A stretch of DNA of 64,000 nucleotides from Tolypeutes matacus (lineage: Eukaryota > Chordata > Mammalia > Cingulata > Chlamyphoridae), in contig JAKSZT010054570.1 of the NCBI GenBank assembly GCA_026826555.1, forward strand, positions 2,058,947-2,122,946, in the 5' to 3' direction. Positions 32,560 through 47,656 of the stretch are shown piece after piece. A program made the translations under genes and the position numbers. The notes under the pieces are model-generated. The model saw only the letters and a list, made by a program, of their open reading frames with translations, was not told the origin of the DNA and did not search any database. Each line of letters begins with the position of its first letter. Positions within the stretch are counted from its first letter, which is position 1.

Positions 32560-35150
32560 TTTATTTGGAAAAGAGCGCATGGATGCACTTTTTATCCCAA
32601 GAGACTAAGGGCTTCAGAGAATAAAGCTTAATATCCAGTAGTTAGTATACAAAGATTTGTTTATATAGATACAGAAATTTATAAAATAACTTTTATTTTT
32701 GCCCAGCCACTAAAGGAGATTAACAGAATGAAAGTTCTTTTTTCCTGCCATACTTTTTAAAAGTTAAGACAGAACGGATAGAATATTCATGTTTATTAGT
32801 GGCAAAAGAATAGAAAATACAAGCAACTTGACAAGACTAAGTTTATTCTAAATACAGTTTTTATTAATAAAAAGATCAACCATGACCATATATAAAATGA
32901 GTGGCTGGGCTTATAGTGTGCTACACCAAAGAAATTAAAAAATTAATACTTGAGAATATTGTTACAATGATTTATAATAGCATTCCTTGATAGAGGCATT
33001 TGATTTTTACCAATGTTTCTCTCTCTTAAGTATAAAAAACTAACCCTTAGTGTCATGGATGAGAATCATACCTACTGATAAATCAAAAAAGAATTTTCAA
33101 GAACTGTTTGGTGGTTTTATCTCAAGACATGCATCCAAAGTTTAGGCAAACAACCTTCCAAAAGTATTCTTCTGGAAAGCCGCACAATCAGAAAACAATG
33201 TCACCATTTGATACTTACAGCAGGGGAACATCCCACTTCCCAGTCAAGTCTGTATAAATAACAAATTCCAAGACTCTCAAATAAATAAAAGTGCCATTAT
33301 CTTAAGAATGATCAGACATATAATCAATGTTTAAATACAAATCCAGACTTGTTAAGTCCAAAAGAAACAGTAATTTTATTACATAAAATTTCTCCTGTGT
33401 GCTAAAAATGTTAATTTACAAGACATAATATTGGTATAAATGTAGAGGGAATTACGGTTGAATTGTTTAATCATTTTTCATTATTGAAAATAAGAATAGA
33501 ACAATAGATAGTGGACATATAAGCACTCAGAGTCCTCTAAAATTCAAGGTTGTTATATTACTACACAACCAAAATATACTAACATTCTTTAATAATATAA
33601 ATGCCCACTCAATTTATCTTTTAAAAATAAAATCCATTTTTTCTCAATTAAAGCTTCTGGAAGATTGACAAAGGTACATTCTACCTATTAAAAATAGGGG
33701 TGCTCTTCATCTTTGGATAAGGTATCATCACTTATGGACAATGTCGTCATATACAGATTACTCAATTTTTATTTGAGGCAACTGTTGGAGTACATTAAGC
33801 ACTTTTTGAACACTGTGCCTTTAAAATTTGTCTTTAATAATAATAGCTTTGGAAAATGAAAAATAGAAGGAAAACATCTATGGTAAAGTACATTTCATTC
33901 ATTGATAGCAGTAAAATACAAAAAATGTATTTAGTGCAGTGTCAAATTCTATCTATGTAAATCACTTGATAATAGTTTTACTGTTATATGACTGAATAAC
34001 AAAAAAGCTTTAACTTGTTAAAAAAACTATTTTAAATCTTTGACTTATTATTTAGCAAGGCGAAAATGAAATTAATCACCGTAAAACGTTTTAAAAAATG
34101 AAGTTCTACAAATTTGGCTCCCATTTACAACATTTCATTAACAAATAATGAGTTAAGTGTAAATACAATGTGTCCAATACTCTAACTACAGTAAAAAAAA
34201 ATCTTTAGTAGCATTTTATAAACTGTGCACTCCTTAGTAATATCAATATATATTCAAAACATGTTCATACAGAACGAATACCTCTCCTCCATGTAAAAAA
34301 AAAACCACTTGTTAAAATAATTAACAAAATTACCAATAAACAATGGAAACTTATTTCATTTCACTGCACCCAAGGGTAAGACACAAAATATTGGCTTAAA
34401 GAGGTAGATTAAAAAGAAAAAGAAAACCAGATTCTCCGTTCTTTGTCACTTTTATTCAGTAGTTTTTTTTTTTTCCTTATTTTCAGTGCCAGACATGGCA
34501 AGGAGTGATTACAGCCAACTGTTATTAAAAACATTTGTTCGCAACATATACCCCCTTTACCACTGACCCCAAACTGACTAATTTTGTGTGCTTTCTTTCT
34601 TTTTTTAATACACCACCACCAAGACTGGGTGGAGGGGGCAAGGGGAAGACAGATGAAGGGAAGGAGTCCAGGAGTCAGAGAGGAGGAATGCTACAAGCCA
34701 CAGTAAGGATGAGCTGTATTTAATTTAAAAAGGGGAGGGGGAGATGGGTGTACCCCACAAATGATACAGTAATGAGGATACACAATTAAATCCCATAGCA
34801 TGGCTGAAGGCTTTCACTGTGTTTGACGTCATCACAATGGAAGGCATAAAAAGTGGAGTAAATCAATGTTGATACAGTCCAATCTAGTCCATTAGGCAAG
34901 ATGGTGCAAGAAGTCATTTAAATTAAAAGTGCCCTACCCTTACCTAAATGGCTAGCAGACATGGAGAACAACACAGTGATGAATCCACAGAGTTTTCTCC
35001 ATGTAGCTATAAAAATGTGTTGTCAAATGGCACATTGTTAAACACTGGAAAGGGGTGCCACAATGGACCTCTCTCTTTTATAGGTACGAATACTAGATTC
35101 AACTATCTCAACTAAGCAGGAAGTGGGATCTTCTGCTAGGAATGCCAACC
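32560..35150 (-). other. PPP2R2A: Probable 3' UTR of PPP2R2A
   Basis: Follows the stop codon at 35153-35151. It is 2.6 kb free of recognisable interspersed repeats, unlike every other stretch of this size here, which suggests a conserved transcribed UTR. Minus-strand AATAAA signals occur at 34456-34451, 33380-33375, 32865-32860, 32847-32842, 32797-32792, 32697-32692 and 32565-32560. The first would give a 0.7-kb UTR, the last a 2.6-kb one. True usage cannot be read from sequence. Confidence 0.55.
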
Positions 35151-35430
35151 CTAATTCACTTTGTCTTGAAATATATACAGATTGTTTGTAGTTGCTACAG
35201 CAATGATATTTTCCTTGGGGTGCCAGGCTGTATGAAGTATTTTCTTGTTGAAGTCTAGGCTGTCAACACTTATTTCATCTTTCTTTCGCTTGCCACTTGC
35301 ACAGACTTTGCGTGGCTTCAAAACCGTGCGAGGTTTATTGTTTTCCCGTGATGCTTCTAGGGTTATATCTCGCTTTGTGTTCCTGTCAAACATTCTGAAG
35401 AAATTATTATAAGATCCAGTCATAACAACA
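35151..35430 (-). CDS. PPP2R2A: PPP2R2A last coding exon (residues 355-447)
   Basis: 280 coding bp after acceptor TTTTACAG. Begins [17 protein letters not shown], passes a basic [15 protein letters not shown] loop and ends [11 protein letters not shown] with stop TAG at 35153-35151. Supplies the final propeller blades, including closure of the ring with N-terminal strands. Confidence 0.98.
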
Positions 35431-38400
35431 CTGTAAAAGGAGACAGAACACTCAGTCAAACAAGTGAACAAGAGATTGTTTTTAGCAAAATTATTCAATG
35501 ATTAAATCTAACCTAGCAATACAAAGGAAGGAGCTACTTCAAGCAGATTTGAATTAAAGGACAGGGCTGCTGACAGCAACCCAGGGCACCAATCACTGGA
35601 ATCAACTGGGAATATGGTACTAGTTAACTTAGTTTTCTACCAATGACTCCTTTCCATGAGTAACAAAACTGTCACTAAAGTTGATAGCAACCTCCGGTAA
35701 ATAAAATTCATTAGTACTGAATTATCTTTGTTGAATAGTTTTGCAATTACAAGCTGTGACATCAGCTATCAAGCAGAACAACAATTTCTTAAAGTAGCAA
35801 CAACTACCTGTGGGACCCACGGCTTTTAAAACCAAACAATAAAATAATAAAAAAAAAATTTTTTTAAATGCACGATACAGCTGTTCATAAGAAATCCATG
35901 CTTAGTGTCGCCTTATTTAGATTAGGAGCTATTTAGTTTATTTCTTGGAGGTTGTCTGGTTTGGATAATCACAAGTTATGAATGTGTATAATAAACTTGT
36001 ACTTGAGGAGGTGAACAAAGTGGCACATAACATTTTTATTAACAGAAAATCATCTTACCTATATCACTAAATACACTTTAAGCAAATACTTCCAAAAGTT
36101 TTAGTTTGAAGAGATGCCAAATTCTTAGCCTTCCTGAGACAATTTCTTGTCTTTCCTATTTGCGATCAATTATTGCTCAACATTAAAGTACCCAAATAAA
36201 CAAACCTTCACAAGTTTGAACCTTTTAATAAGGAAAGGGACTGGTACTGCTATTACGTATCATATTCTTCCCACATGATTCAAATTATCATAAATGAGAT
36301 CATAGATTACTAGGGAATTGTTCAAAATAATGCTTGAAAGCAACTCAGATTATCATCTATTCAGTAATGTCAAGTCTTCCAAAGGACACTTGAAAACAGT
36401 GTTAACCAAATTCAAGTTGGTGAATGTACCTGAAGGTAATAAAAGTGCATTTCTTTTTTTTTTTTTAAGTTTATTTTGTACATTTAATAATTGAACACAT
36501 GAACAATTAAAAACTAAAAAGTAAACAAAGATGAATAAATATATACATTTCTCAAATGTAATGGATACATGTAAAAAATTTTTTTTGAATCAAACATTAT
36601 ATTACACAATATATTTGGTTCATAGTAATGCATTCATACAGTATTTGTCCTTTTGTGTCTGGCTTGCTTCACTCAACATAATGTCCTCCAGGTTCATCCA
36701 TGTTGCCATATGCTTTATGACTTCATTTCTTCTTACAGCTGCATAATATTCCATCGTGTGAATAGACCACAGTTTGTTTATCCATTCATCTGTTGATGGA
36801 CACCTGGGTTTGTTTCCAACTTTTGGTAATGGTGAATAATGTTGCTATGAACATCGGCGTGCAGATGTCTGTTCGTGTCACTGCTCTCAGTTCTTCTGGG
36901 CATATACCTAGTAGTGGTATTGCAGGGTCACGTGGCAAGTCTATATTCAACTTCTTTAAGAACTGCCAAACAGTCCTCCATAGTGGTTGTACCATCCTGC
37001 ATTCCCACCAACAGTGAAGAAGTGTTCCTATCTCTCCACATCCACTCCAACACTTGTAGTTCTCTGTCTTTTTAATAGTGGCCATTCTGATAGGTGTGAA
37101 ATGTATCTCATTGTAGTTTTGATTTGCATTTCCCTAATCTTGAGTGATGTTGAGGATTTCTTCATGTGTTTTTTTGCCATTTGTATTTCTTCTTGGGAGA
37201 AATGTCTATTCAAGTCTTGGCCCATTTTTTAACTGGGTCATTTTCTTTTTATTGTTGAGTTGTAACATCTCTTTATATATCCTGGATATTAAACCCTTAT
37301 CAGATATGTGATTTCCAAATATTTATTCCCATTGAGTTGGCTGCCTTTTCACCCTTCTGACAAAGTCCTGTGAGGTGCAAAAGTGTTTAATTTTGAGGAG
37401 GTCCCACTTATCTATTTTTTCTTTTGTTGCACGTGCTTTGGGTGTAAGGTCCAAGAAACCACCACCTACTACAAGGTCTTGAAGATGTTTCCCTACATCA
37501 TCTTCTAGTAGTTTTATGGTCCTGGCTTTTATATTTAGATCTTTGATCCATTTTGAGTTGATTCTTGTATAGGGGGTGAGATACGGTTCCCCTTTCATTC
37601 TTTTGGTTATAGATATCCAGTTCTCCCCAACACCATTAGCTGAAGAGACTGTTTTTTCCCATCAGCGTCGGCTTGGTAGGTTTGTCAAAAACCAGTTGAC
37701 TGTATAGGTGAGGGTATATTTCTGGGATTCTCAATTCTATTCTACTGATCGATATGTCTAACTTTATGCCAGTACCATGCTGTTTTGACCACTGTACCTT
37801 TGTAATATGTTTCAAGGTCAGGCAGTGAAATTCCTCCCACATCGCTCTTCGTTTTTAGAATACTTTTGGCTATTTGGGTGCACTTACCCTTCCAGATGAA
37901 TTTGGTAATTGCCTTCTCTAATTCTGTAAAGTAAGCTGTTGGGATTTTGATTGGTATTGCATTGAATCTATAAATCAGTTTGGGCAAGATTGACATCTTC
38001 ACGATATTTATTCTTCCAATCCATGAACACGGAATGTCTTTCCATTTGTTTAGGTCTTTTTAAATTTCTTTTAGCATTGTTTTGTAGTTTTCTGCATATA
38101 GGTCCTGTACTTCCTTGGTTAAATTAACTCCTAGGTATTTGAGTCTTTTTGTTGCTATTGAAAATGGAATTTTCCTCCTCATTTCCTCCTCAGATTGTTC
38201 AGTACTAGGGTACAAAAACATTACTGATTTTTGCGTGTTGATCTTGTATGCTGCCACTTTGCTGAACTCATTTATTAGTTCAAGTAGCTTTGTTGTGGAT
38301 ACTTCAGGATTTTCTAAATACAGGATCATGTCATCCACAAACAGTGAGAGTTTTACTTCCTCTTTTCCTATTTTGACGCCTTTAATTTTTTTGTCTTGTC

Positions 38401-41400
38401 TAATTGCCCTAGCTAGAACTTCTAGTACAATGTTGAATAACAATGGTGACAGTGGGCATCCTTGTCCTATTCCTGATCTTAGGGGGAAAGCTTTCAACCT
38501 TTCCCCATTGAGTATGATGTTGGCTGTGGGTTTTTCATATATGCCTTTTATCATATTGAGGAATTTTCCTTTTATTCCTATCTTTTGAAGTATTTTTATC
38601 AAAAAAAAAAAAAAAAAAGGACGTTGGATTTTGTCGAATGCCTTTTCTGCATCTATTGAGATGATCATGTGTTTTTTTCCCTTCAATTTGTTAATGTGGT
38701 GTATTACATTGATTGATTTTCTTATGTTGAACCAGCCTTGCATACCAGGAATAAATCCCACTTGGTCGTGATGTATAAGTCTTTTGATATGCTGTTGGAT
38801 TCGATTTGCAAGTATTTTGTTGAGAATTTTTGCATCTATGTTCATGAGAGAGATTGGTCTGTAATTTTCTTTTCTTGTGGAATCTTTATCTGGCTTTGGT
38901 ATTAGGGTGATGTTGGCTTCATAATATGTGTTGGATAATTTTCTCTCCTCTTCAATTTTTTGGAAGAGTTTAAACAGGATTGGTGTTAATTCTTTTAGAA
39001 ATGCTTGGTAGAACTCACCTGTTAAGCCATCTGGTCCTGGCCTTTTCTTTGCCGGGAGATTTTTGATGACGGATTCAATCTCCTTAATTGTGATTGTTTT
39101 GTTAAGTTCTTGTATTTCTTGTTGTGTCAGTGTAGGTTGGTTATAAGTTTCTAGAAATTTGTCCATTTCATCTAGGTTGTCTAGTTTGTTGGCATATAGT
39201 TTCTCTTAATATCCTCCTATGATTCTTTTTATTTCTGTGAGGTCATTTGTAATTTCCCCCCTTTCATTTCTGACTGTATTTATTTGCATCTTCTCTCTTT
39301 TTCCACTCCAATCTTTATAATTTCTTTCCTTCTTTTTGCTTTGGGATTGGTTTGCTGTTCTTTTTCTACTTTCTCAAGTTGTTCAGTTAAATATTTGAGT
39401 TTAGCTCTTTCTTGTTTCTTAATATAGGCATTTAGGGCTATAAATTTCCCTCTCAAGACTGCCTTTGCTGTATCCCATAAGTTTTGATACGTTGTGTTCT
39501 CAGTTTCATTTGTCTCAATATATTTACTGATTTCACTTGCAATTTCTTCTTTGACCCACTGAATATTTAGGAGTGTGTTGTTCAGTCTCCATACATTTGC
39601 AAATTTACTTTTTTCCTGTCTGTTATTGATTTCTAGTTTCATTCCATTATGATCTGAGAAGGTGCTTTGTATAATTTCAATCTTTTTGTATTTATTGAGA
39701 GCTGTATTGTGACCTAACATGTGGTCTATCCTGGAGAAAGATCCATGGGCACTTGAGAAGAATGTATAACCCGCTGAGTTTGGATGCAGTGTTCTGTATA
39801 TGTCTGTTAGGTCTAACTTGTTTATCATATTGTTCAAGTTCTCTGTTTCCTTGTTGATCTTCTGTCTAGTTGTTCTATCTAATGATGTGAAAGGGGTGTT
39901 GAAGTCTCCGACGATTATTGTAGAAATGTCTATTTCTCCCTTCAGTTTTGCCAGAGTTTGTCTCATATTTTGGGGCAGCCTGGTTAGGTGTGTAGATATT
40001 TATGACTGTTATATCTTCCTGGAGGATCGTCCCTTTTATTAATATATAATGGCCTTCCACATCTCATCACTTTTTTGCATTTGAAGTCTGTTTTGTCTGT
40101 ATAGCTACTCCTGCTCTTTTCTGGTTACTATTCGCGTGGAGTATCTTTTTCCAACCGTTTACTTTCAGCTGGCTTGTATCCTTGGGTCTGAGGTGAGTTT
40201 CTTGTAAGCAGCATATGGATGGCTTGTGTTTTTTTATCCATTCTGTCAGCCTGTATCTTTTGATTGGGGAATTTAATCCATTCACATTCAATGATATTAC
40301 TGAAAATGCACTACTTATTTCCTCCATTTTATTCTTTGGTTTTCATATGTCATCTTATTTTTGTCTCTCTTTTTACTCTTTTGGTTATCCTTTCTGATTT
40401 TCTTTCTTCTATACTCTCCTCCAAGCCTCTCTCTCCTGTCTTTTCCTTTCTGGTTCTAAGGCTTCCTTTAATATTTCCTGCAAAGGTGGATTCTATTTTT
40501 GCAAACTCTCTTAGTTTCTGTTTGTTTGTGAATACTTTATATTCACCTTCATATTTGAAGGACAGTTTTGCTGGATAAGGAATTCTCGGCTGGCAGTTTT
40601 TCTCTTTCAGTTTCCTAATTTTATCATACCTCTGTGTTCTCGCCTCCATGGTTTCTGAAGAGAAATCTGCACTAAGTCTTACTGGACATCCTTTGTACGT
40701 GATCGTTTGCTTCTCTCTCGCTGCTCTGAGAATTTTCTCTTTATCTTTTACAGTTGACATTCTGAATAATATGTGTCTTGGTGTAGGTCTATTTGGATTT
40801 ATTCTTATTGGGGTACGGTGTGCTTCTTGGACATATAAGTTCATTTCTTTCGTGAGAGTTGGGAGATTTTCAGCTATTATTTCCTCAAATACTCTTTCTG
40901 CCCCTTTTCCTTTCTCTTCCCCTTCTGGAACTCCCATGACTCGTATGTTGTTGCGTTTTGTGTTGTCATTCCACTCTCTGAGCCCCTGCTCAATTTTTTC
41001 CATTCTTTTCTCTCTCTGTTCTTTCCTCTTTTCAATTTTAACTGCTCTGTCTTCAGTATCACTTATTCTTTCTTCTATCATTTCGAGTCTGCTGTTGTAT
41101 GCTTCAAATGTATTTTTTTTTTAAAGATTTTATTTATTTATTCATTTATTCCTTCCTTGCTGCTTGTGCTCGCTGGGTCAGCCAACCACGCCGTGCGGGC
41201 GGGCTTGCCTTCACCAGGAGGCCCCGGGAACCGAACCCGGGGTCTCCCATATGGTAAACGGGAGCCCTACTGATTGAGCCACAGCAGCTTCCCTCAAATG
41301 TATTTTTGACTTCACCTATTGTGTCTTTCATTCCCATGAACTCCGTTACTTTTCTGTTCAGGATTTCAAATTCTTCTTTGCGTTCGCTCAATGACTTCTT

Positions 41401-44400
41401 GATGTCATTTATCTCTTTAACTATATTCTCTTTCATCTCGTTAATCTGATTTTGGAAATTTGTGTTCATCTCATTGAGTAGTTCTCTCATATTCTGCATC
41501 TCTTCTGGGACTTTCCTGTATTCTTTTTCTTGGACCATGTCTTCTATTTTCTTAGTATGGTTCGTAATTTTTTGCTGGTGCTTAGGCATCTGGTTAGGTT
41601 GTATTTTACTTAGATGCTCTATCTCTTTCTCTTTTATGGGGTTTTAGTGGCAAGAGGCTTTGAGTTACCACCACTCTTTGATTTTTGGCTCAACCTTGAT
41701 TGTTAGGATTGTTCTGCTGGTTGCTCAAAACTGGGCACTGGACCCAGTAATTGGTTGTAGAGTCGTTTCCTAGGGCCTTGGGCAGGGAGGCTATAGAGGC
41801 CAGGAAAAGCCTCTCCTACTTATTAATTTTCTTATGTGCACTTCCTTGGTCTGCCAGGAGATGGCGCTTGTTGGCAGCTCTCAATTCAATGCCTGGTCGG
41901 AGCGTATTTGTTGTGATACAGACCAGATCAATGCGATAGAGCTTCCTGTCTGGGGGCTAAGAGCTTTGTAGTTCAAACTTTCTGAGACAGTTCTCCAGAA
42001 TTCTCTCGTAGCGCCCCCCTTTTCCCAGCTAGGAAGTATTTCCACTCCGTTCTGAATCCTCAACAATCAGTCCCTGTTAGAAGAAGAGGAGATGGGGAGG
42101 TTTGTATATCTTTAGCCCCTTGCAGGCTCCAAGGCAAACAATGGCGCAGCTCCACCCAGCCTCTTGGCAGACCAAACCTGGGAGTCAAAAGCACGGTCAG
42201 CCCCAGGCTCTTTCTCCCCTCTCCCGTGGAGTCCCCTCAACAATTAGTCCAGGCTAGAAGAGAGGGAGGTTGGGAGGGTCGGATTTCTCCAGTCCTTTCT
42301 AGGCTCCCAGGGCAAACCGCCTTGTGGAAGGGTCCGTGGGGCTCCGCAGCCCAAATTTCAGGTCAGAACCTGAATCAGCCTAAGGCTGTGTCCCTCTCTC
42401 TCCCCTTTCCGGGAGTGGCAGATCCCTGAAGCCCCCTTTGTCTGTGGTCGTAGGCCACAGGCCCGAGAATTCTGAAGAGTGTGGGGGAGGGTGCCGGCAG
42501 CAGCAGAAGCTGCTACTTGCAACTCACGGTTCTGTTGTTGCGATTTCCCTCTTCTGTCCCTGTCTCCTCTGGGTGGTGTGCAGCCTTCACCTGCTGTCCT
42601 AAACCCTAGAAGATCTTTTTCGGGGCTGTTTCAGCTTGTCCTCTAGCTATTTTTCTGGAGAAGAGATTCCCATGTCTTACTAGTCTGCCATCTTCTCGGA
42701 AGTCCCAAAAGTGCATTTCTTTTAAAATGATTTACATACTTTAGACTGGCTGAGAGCTTTTAATGCGGTTAGGACACCCAGTCTATGGCTATTTGTAAAT
42801 TTTAAAAGGTGTTGTTAGGCCAACATTTCTGTGGTATCCTTGCCAAAAATGTATAACCAGAATCTAATCAGGAGGAAAACATTCAAATTAAGGAACATTT
42901 TATAAAATAATTGGGCTGTACTGTTCTATTGCATCAATATTTATTTTTCTGCTTTACATGCTGGTACTGTGCTTATGAAAGAGACTGTCTTTATCTTTTA
43001 GGAAATATTCATTAAAGAATTTAGAGGTAATGGGGCCTCATGCCTGCAGTTTACTCCCAACTGGTGTAAGAAAAAAAGTGTATGCGCATGTGTGTACGCA
43101 GGTATATACAGAGATGTTGAAAGAGAATAATAAAGCAAGTAGTATCTGGAGACCTGTGTGACGTCTAATTTAAACTTTCTCTGTGTTACTCTGGCAAATT
43201 TTCTCAGAGTTCGAAATTATTAAAAAAATTTTTCGAGGTGTTAAGTGAAAAAAATAACTTCCTTCGTATAATGGAATGTAAATTAAAATTAACAATGTAC
43301 TTAAACAATATGAGGAAGAAGTAGATGTAGCAGTATACCATATTCTATTATATTAATATCTTCTTTCTCTTCAAATTTGCTTATTTCTTTTTTTCTTTAC
43401 TCCTCACCCCTTCCCATCTTCCTTACAGATACCTCAGGTTAATGGTGCCATTCAAAGACAAGTCCTACCAATAGGACTCTAAGTTCATTGTGGCCAGCCT
43501 ATTGCCAGGACTCATATTTTATTCACTTTTAAAAAAAAAGTTTCAAATCATTATCCTCTATAACACATAACACCATGAAAACAGAATCATACTAAGTTTC
43601 AGTGATAAAACTATTGTTGAGTAAAGTAACTCTAATTACTTTGATTTGATAGCTTAAATAATTTCAAAATTAACAAAAATAATTTCAAAATTACATTTTC
43701 TTTTACTATATTTTGTTCTATTGGAACACAGTTAAGTGTATTGATAAATAAAATACTGAACGATTAAAGGCTATTTATACTTGGAAAAAATGGTATGCAT
43801 TTTAATAGCTTAGTAAAAAGAAATCACAGGACAGCAAAATTGGAGATTATAAAAAAGCAGAGGGAAGCGGCTGTGGCTCAATCAGTAGGGCTCCCGTTTA
43901 CCATATGAGAGGCCCCGGGTTCGGTTCCCGGGGCCTCCTGGTGAAGGCAAGCCCGCCCGCACGGCGTGGTTAGCTGACCCAGCGAGCATAAGCAGCAAGG
44001 GGGGGATAAATGAATAAATAAATAAAATCTTTAAAAAAAAAAATAAATAAATAAAAATAAAAAAGCAGAATTACTCATGGTTAGATGGTTAAAATAATAT
44101 ATATTAACTACTGCTTCTATGAGCTGTTAATGTATGAACTGGAAAAACTGTATAACAATCCAAACGAATTATCTACTGCTTAAATACTTCTAACAAAAGT
44201 ATACCAGGAAAGCAACAATCAAACAATTTCACCATTTTAATTGTTGGTATATTTGAAATATGATTTATCAGTTCAGAAAGGAAAAATTTAAGAACATTTA
44301 AATCATAGTTTAGATATCTAGACTTTTTTGTGTATTTTCACATTTGCCAGTAAAACACAAAGTTTAATGTTCTACCCGCCAGTATTGCTATGCTATATCT

Positions 44401-47400
44401 AAGATTACTAAATGTAGTTCAAGGAAATCCTGGGGGAAATGAAATTAAGGGCTTATAATTTATGCCAATCTAAGAAAAACTGGCAAGATTTTTAGTGAAC
44501 ATGGAAATTGTATCAGGAAGAGTGAAATAGTTGTTTCTTTCCTCTAATAAAGTTCCCATTGGAATGAGAAGTTCAAATTAAAATCAATTACCTGTCAGAT
44601 CCATTCCAACAACATTCAAATTTGTCAAATATGCAGTCATTTTCATATAGTGAACAAAGTTTACTTCTGAGGTATTCGTGTACCTGAAGAAAAACATAAA
44701 TATATTACATATTTAGATTACCTCAAGATTTACCTATTTAAACTAGGAAAATACCTTAACAATCCATATCTTAAAAAAAAAAAAAAAAAAAAAAAAAGCA
44801 CAGATACACACACACACACACCTTTTAATCTTTCTCTTTAAAATCTCCTTAGTAATAAAGACATTTTATCCTTTTAGAAACATACTGGCCCCCTTTCAGG
44901 AATACATTTTCTGATTGCAGAACAGAGAAAAATTTCCTTCTGGGCGTGGCAAACATATGTATATACCTTTATAAGCTTCACTAAAATATTTAGGACAGAA
45001 AACAGTTGAATCTGGCAGATAAGAGACTAATTAAAGAACAAGAAAGCAGTATTTCAATATCACTACTTGGCTTTCACAGTCCATTAATTGCTGATAAAAA
45101 AAAAAAACTGAACACTATCATTTCTTTCTTTTAAAATACTATTTTCTGGGCATAAATAACTGAAGACTATTGTTTTCATTAAATGCATATGGCATGTATA
45201 GCATGACCATGTCCCTGTTTGGTGATAAATTGTATGATTACCCTAGATAGGCATTATTTGCAAATTTGACAGCATCACTTGATATTATTTACACAATATC
45301 AAAAGCTAATTGATGTTTACCACTCCATGGTCTGAAGTATAATTCTATATTTACTTACTAATATTTCCAACAAAGGGATGAACTAGAAAATAAATAAATC
45401 TCTTATTTAAAATGTGTTCTGAAAAATATGATATATTTCAACATTAGTATTATATTCCAAAAGAAAATGACAAAGTATTTGTTGCAACCAAAGGGAAAAA
45501 AAAGGATCCTCTATCTCACTATCCTTTTTTACTTAAAGAGAACCTTACAAAGAAATACTAGAAAAGTGTAGGTACTTTCTAAATGCTTAGAATTCTCAAT
45601 CTTTGTGAAACAATCTAAACTTATTTCAATTATCCATTTTAACTAAGTATAGGAGAATGCTGCAAGTATGTCTATCTGACTTTAACTGAAAATGTGTTAT
45701 TGAGTTGCAGCTCATATGGGTTAGGATTGAAAGTGAGTGTGCAAGGCAAAAAATTAGCAAGTTAAAAAATATTCTTAAATTTATACATAGCTCAGCAAGA
45801 TGCTTACATAAATTCAACAAAACAACTGAAATATGTGTAAGTTAAATTCGAATATGGTGTGACTGTACTCTTAATTATTAATTTCATTCAGCCTAGACAA
45901 AACCCTGAAAATCAGGTAAAACTAGGTTTATCCTAACAACTCAGCAGTTTTAGAATGCACATATAGAGTTTCTCATCAAATAATTTAAGAGTATGCAAGT
46001 AAAGGTCAAACCAATTCTTCTCAATGGGAATAGAATAGGAGATATTATCAGAATCTTGACAGTTACATAAGAGTAATTTGGAAAAAAAACCAAAGGCAGT
46101 ATACTTCATCCCTGTGCTTTTGCTTCAACCACAGTATTTAGTTTCACATTACTATACCACTGAGGAGATTGCTGAGTGTTTTATAGTTTAGTCAAGTTAA
46201 AAAGTTTGAGAAATATTGCTCTAATTTTACTGAGAACATACAACAGAAACAATGGCATAATTCATAAATTCTGTATTCCTAAACGAGTGTGAAGTATTTT
46301 CTATACTGTAGTCGAGAACAGGATTTTAGATTTATATAAAATCTAAATTAGAAATATAATTTATGCTGGCCCCTTCCCCTGTTACTGGGCTGTGAACTAC
46401 ATTCTGTTTTCTACCTCTGGTGTAGAAGATATGGATCAATGGTAGTGGTTGAGTGACAAGAAGAAAATTGAGAACTGACATCCTACAACAGAAAGGCAAC
46501 TCCTAAAGCAGTCTGCTGGTCTTCCAAGGCCTTTTTCTTTAGCTTTAGATAAGTTACCAGCCAAAAGGCAGAATGTCGATCCAATCAACACAGAATGCCA
46601 AATTTAGCTCTATTTCAACTACTAACTACTGCACACATACCAACCAGTACACCTTACTAGGACAAGTCATTCTCCCCAACCTCCTGCTCCCTTACACCTT
46701 AATGGAGAGTGCTTTTCCTTCCTCACTTTAAATGCACATAGCTGAGGCAAAAAAGTTGCTAATATTTAAACTGGTCGCAAAATCATATCTTAGCTATAAA
46801 ACAGATAATACAACCTATATAGGCATATATAAATTTGAAATAAGGAAAAAAGCAGCAAACTCATGGATCCCTCGGTGGGTGGGGGTGGGGGAGCCTATTA
46901 GTGACCAAACACTGCACTGGTGTCTTATCACATAGTTCAAAATCTTTCTTACAAGTAAATAGAATATATTCTCATTGAAAGAAAAAGACTGCAAATACCT
47001 GATAGGTTTCCACAGGCCTGTTTTCCATATTTAAGTCCCAAATTTTAACTGACAAATAGTCTCTAGTCATCATATATCGACCACTATGGCTGAATTTTAC
47101 ATCAGAAATAGAGGAGATGATTTCAGAAAAAAATGACCTATTACTGGGATCTTCAGGTTCTTCAAACACTAAAAAAAATAAAAATAAAAATAAATAAAAG
47201 GGCAAGGTGTACAATACTCTGGTTTAGACAAAGCATTTCTTGAAACAGCTATTAACAAACTTTCTAAGAGTGATGCAAAATGAGAGGCTAACAAAGGACT
47301 GAAAAACATCTCTCTGGCTTTAAGAACCTAAATTCCCGGAAAGAATCTCGAGATAAGGAGTTAATAATGAAGTTGAAGAGTCAAAAAGTATATAGTAGGG

Positions 47401-47618
47401 AGTGGATGTAGGTTAAGTGACTGAGTGCCTGCTACCCATGTATAAGGTCCTGGGTTCAATCCCCAGTACCTCCTAAAAATGAAAAAACAAAAAACAAAAG
47501 TAAAGCAAACAAATTAAAAAACCAGCTCTCATTGGGGAGTGGATGTAGCTCAGTGGTTGAGTGCCTGCTTCCCATGTACAAGGCCCTGGGTTCAAGTCCT
47601 GGTAAACCCTTTAAAAAA

Positions 47619-47656
<38 letters not shown>

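Larger units (their letters stand above)
36458..42706 (-). mobile_element. Full-length L1, disabled, in last PPP2R2A intron
   Basis: 6.25 kb with an exact 17-bp target duplication AAAAGTGCATTTCTTTT at 36441-36457 and 42707-42723. The minus-strand 5' end reads GGGACTTCCGAGAAGATGGC, with the YY1-like AAGATGGC of full-length L1s. 5' UTR (about 41590-42706), ORF1, ORF2 and 3' UTR with poly-A are all present. It lies in the sense orientation within PPP2R2A, between the last two coding exons. A SINE has inserted in ORF1 and both frames are broken. Confidence 0.96.

Noticed and set aside
38060..41589. Long open frames resembling endonuclease, reverse transcriptase and RNA-binding proteins
   Set aside because: Parts of one disabled L1, described as a mobile element; not cellular genes.
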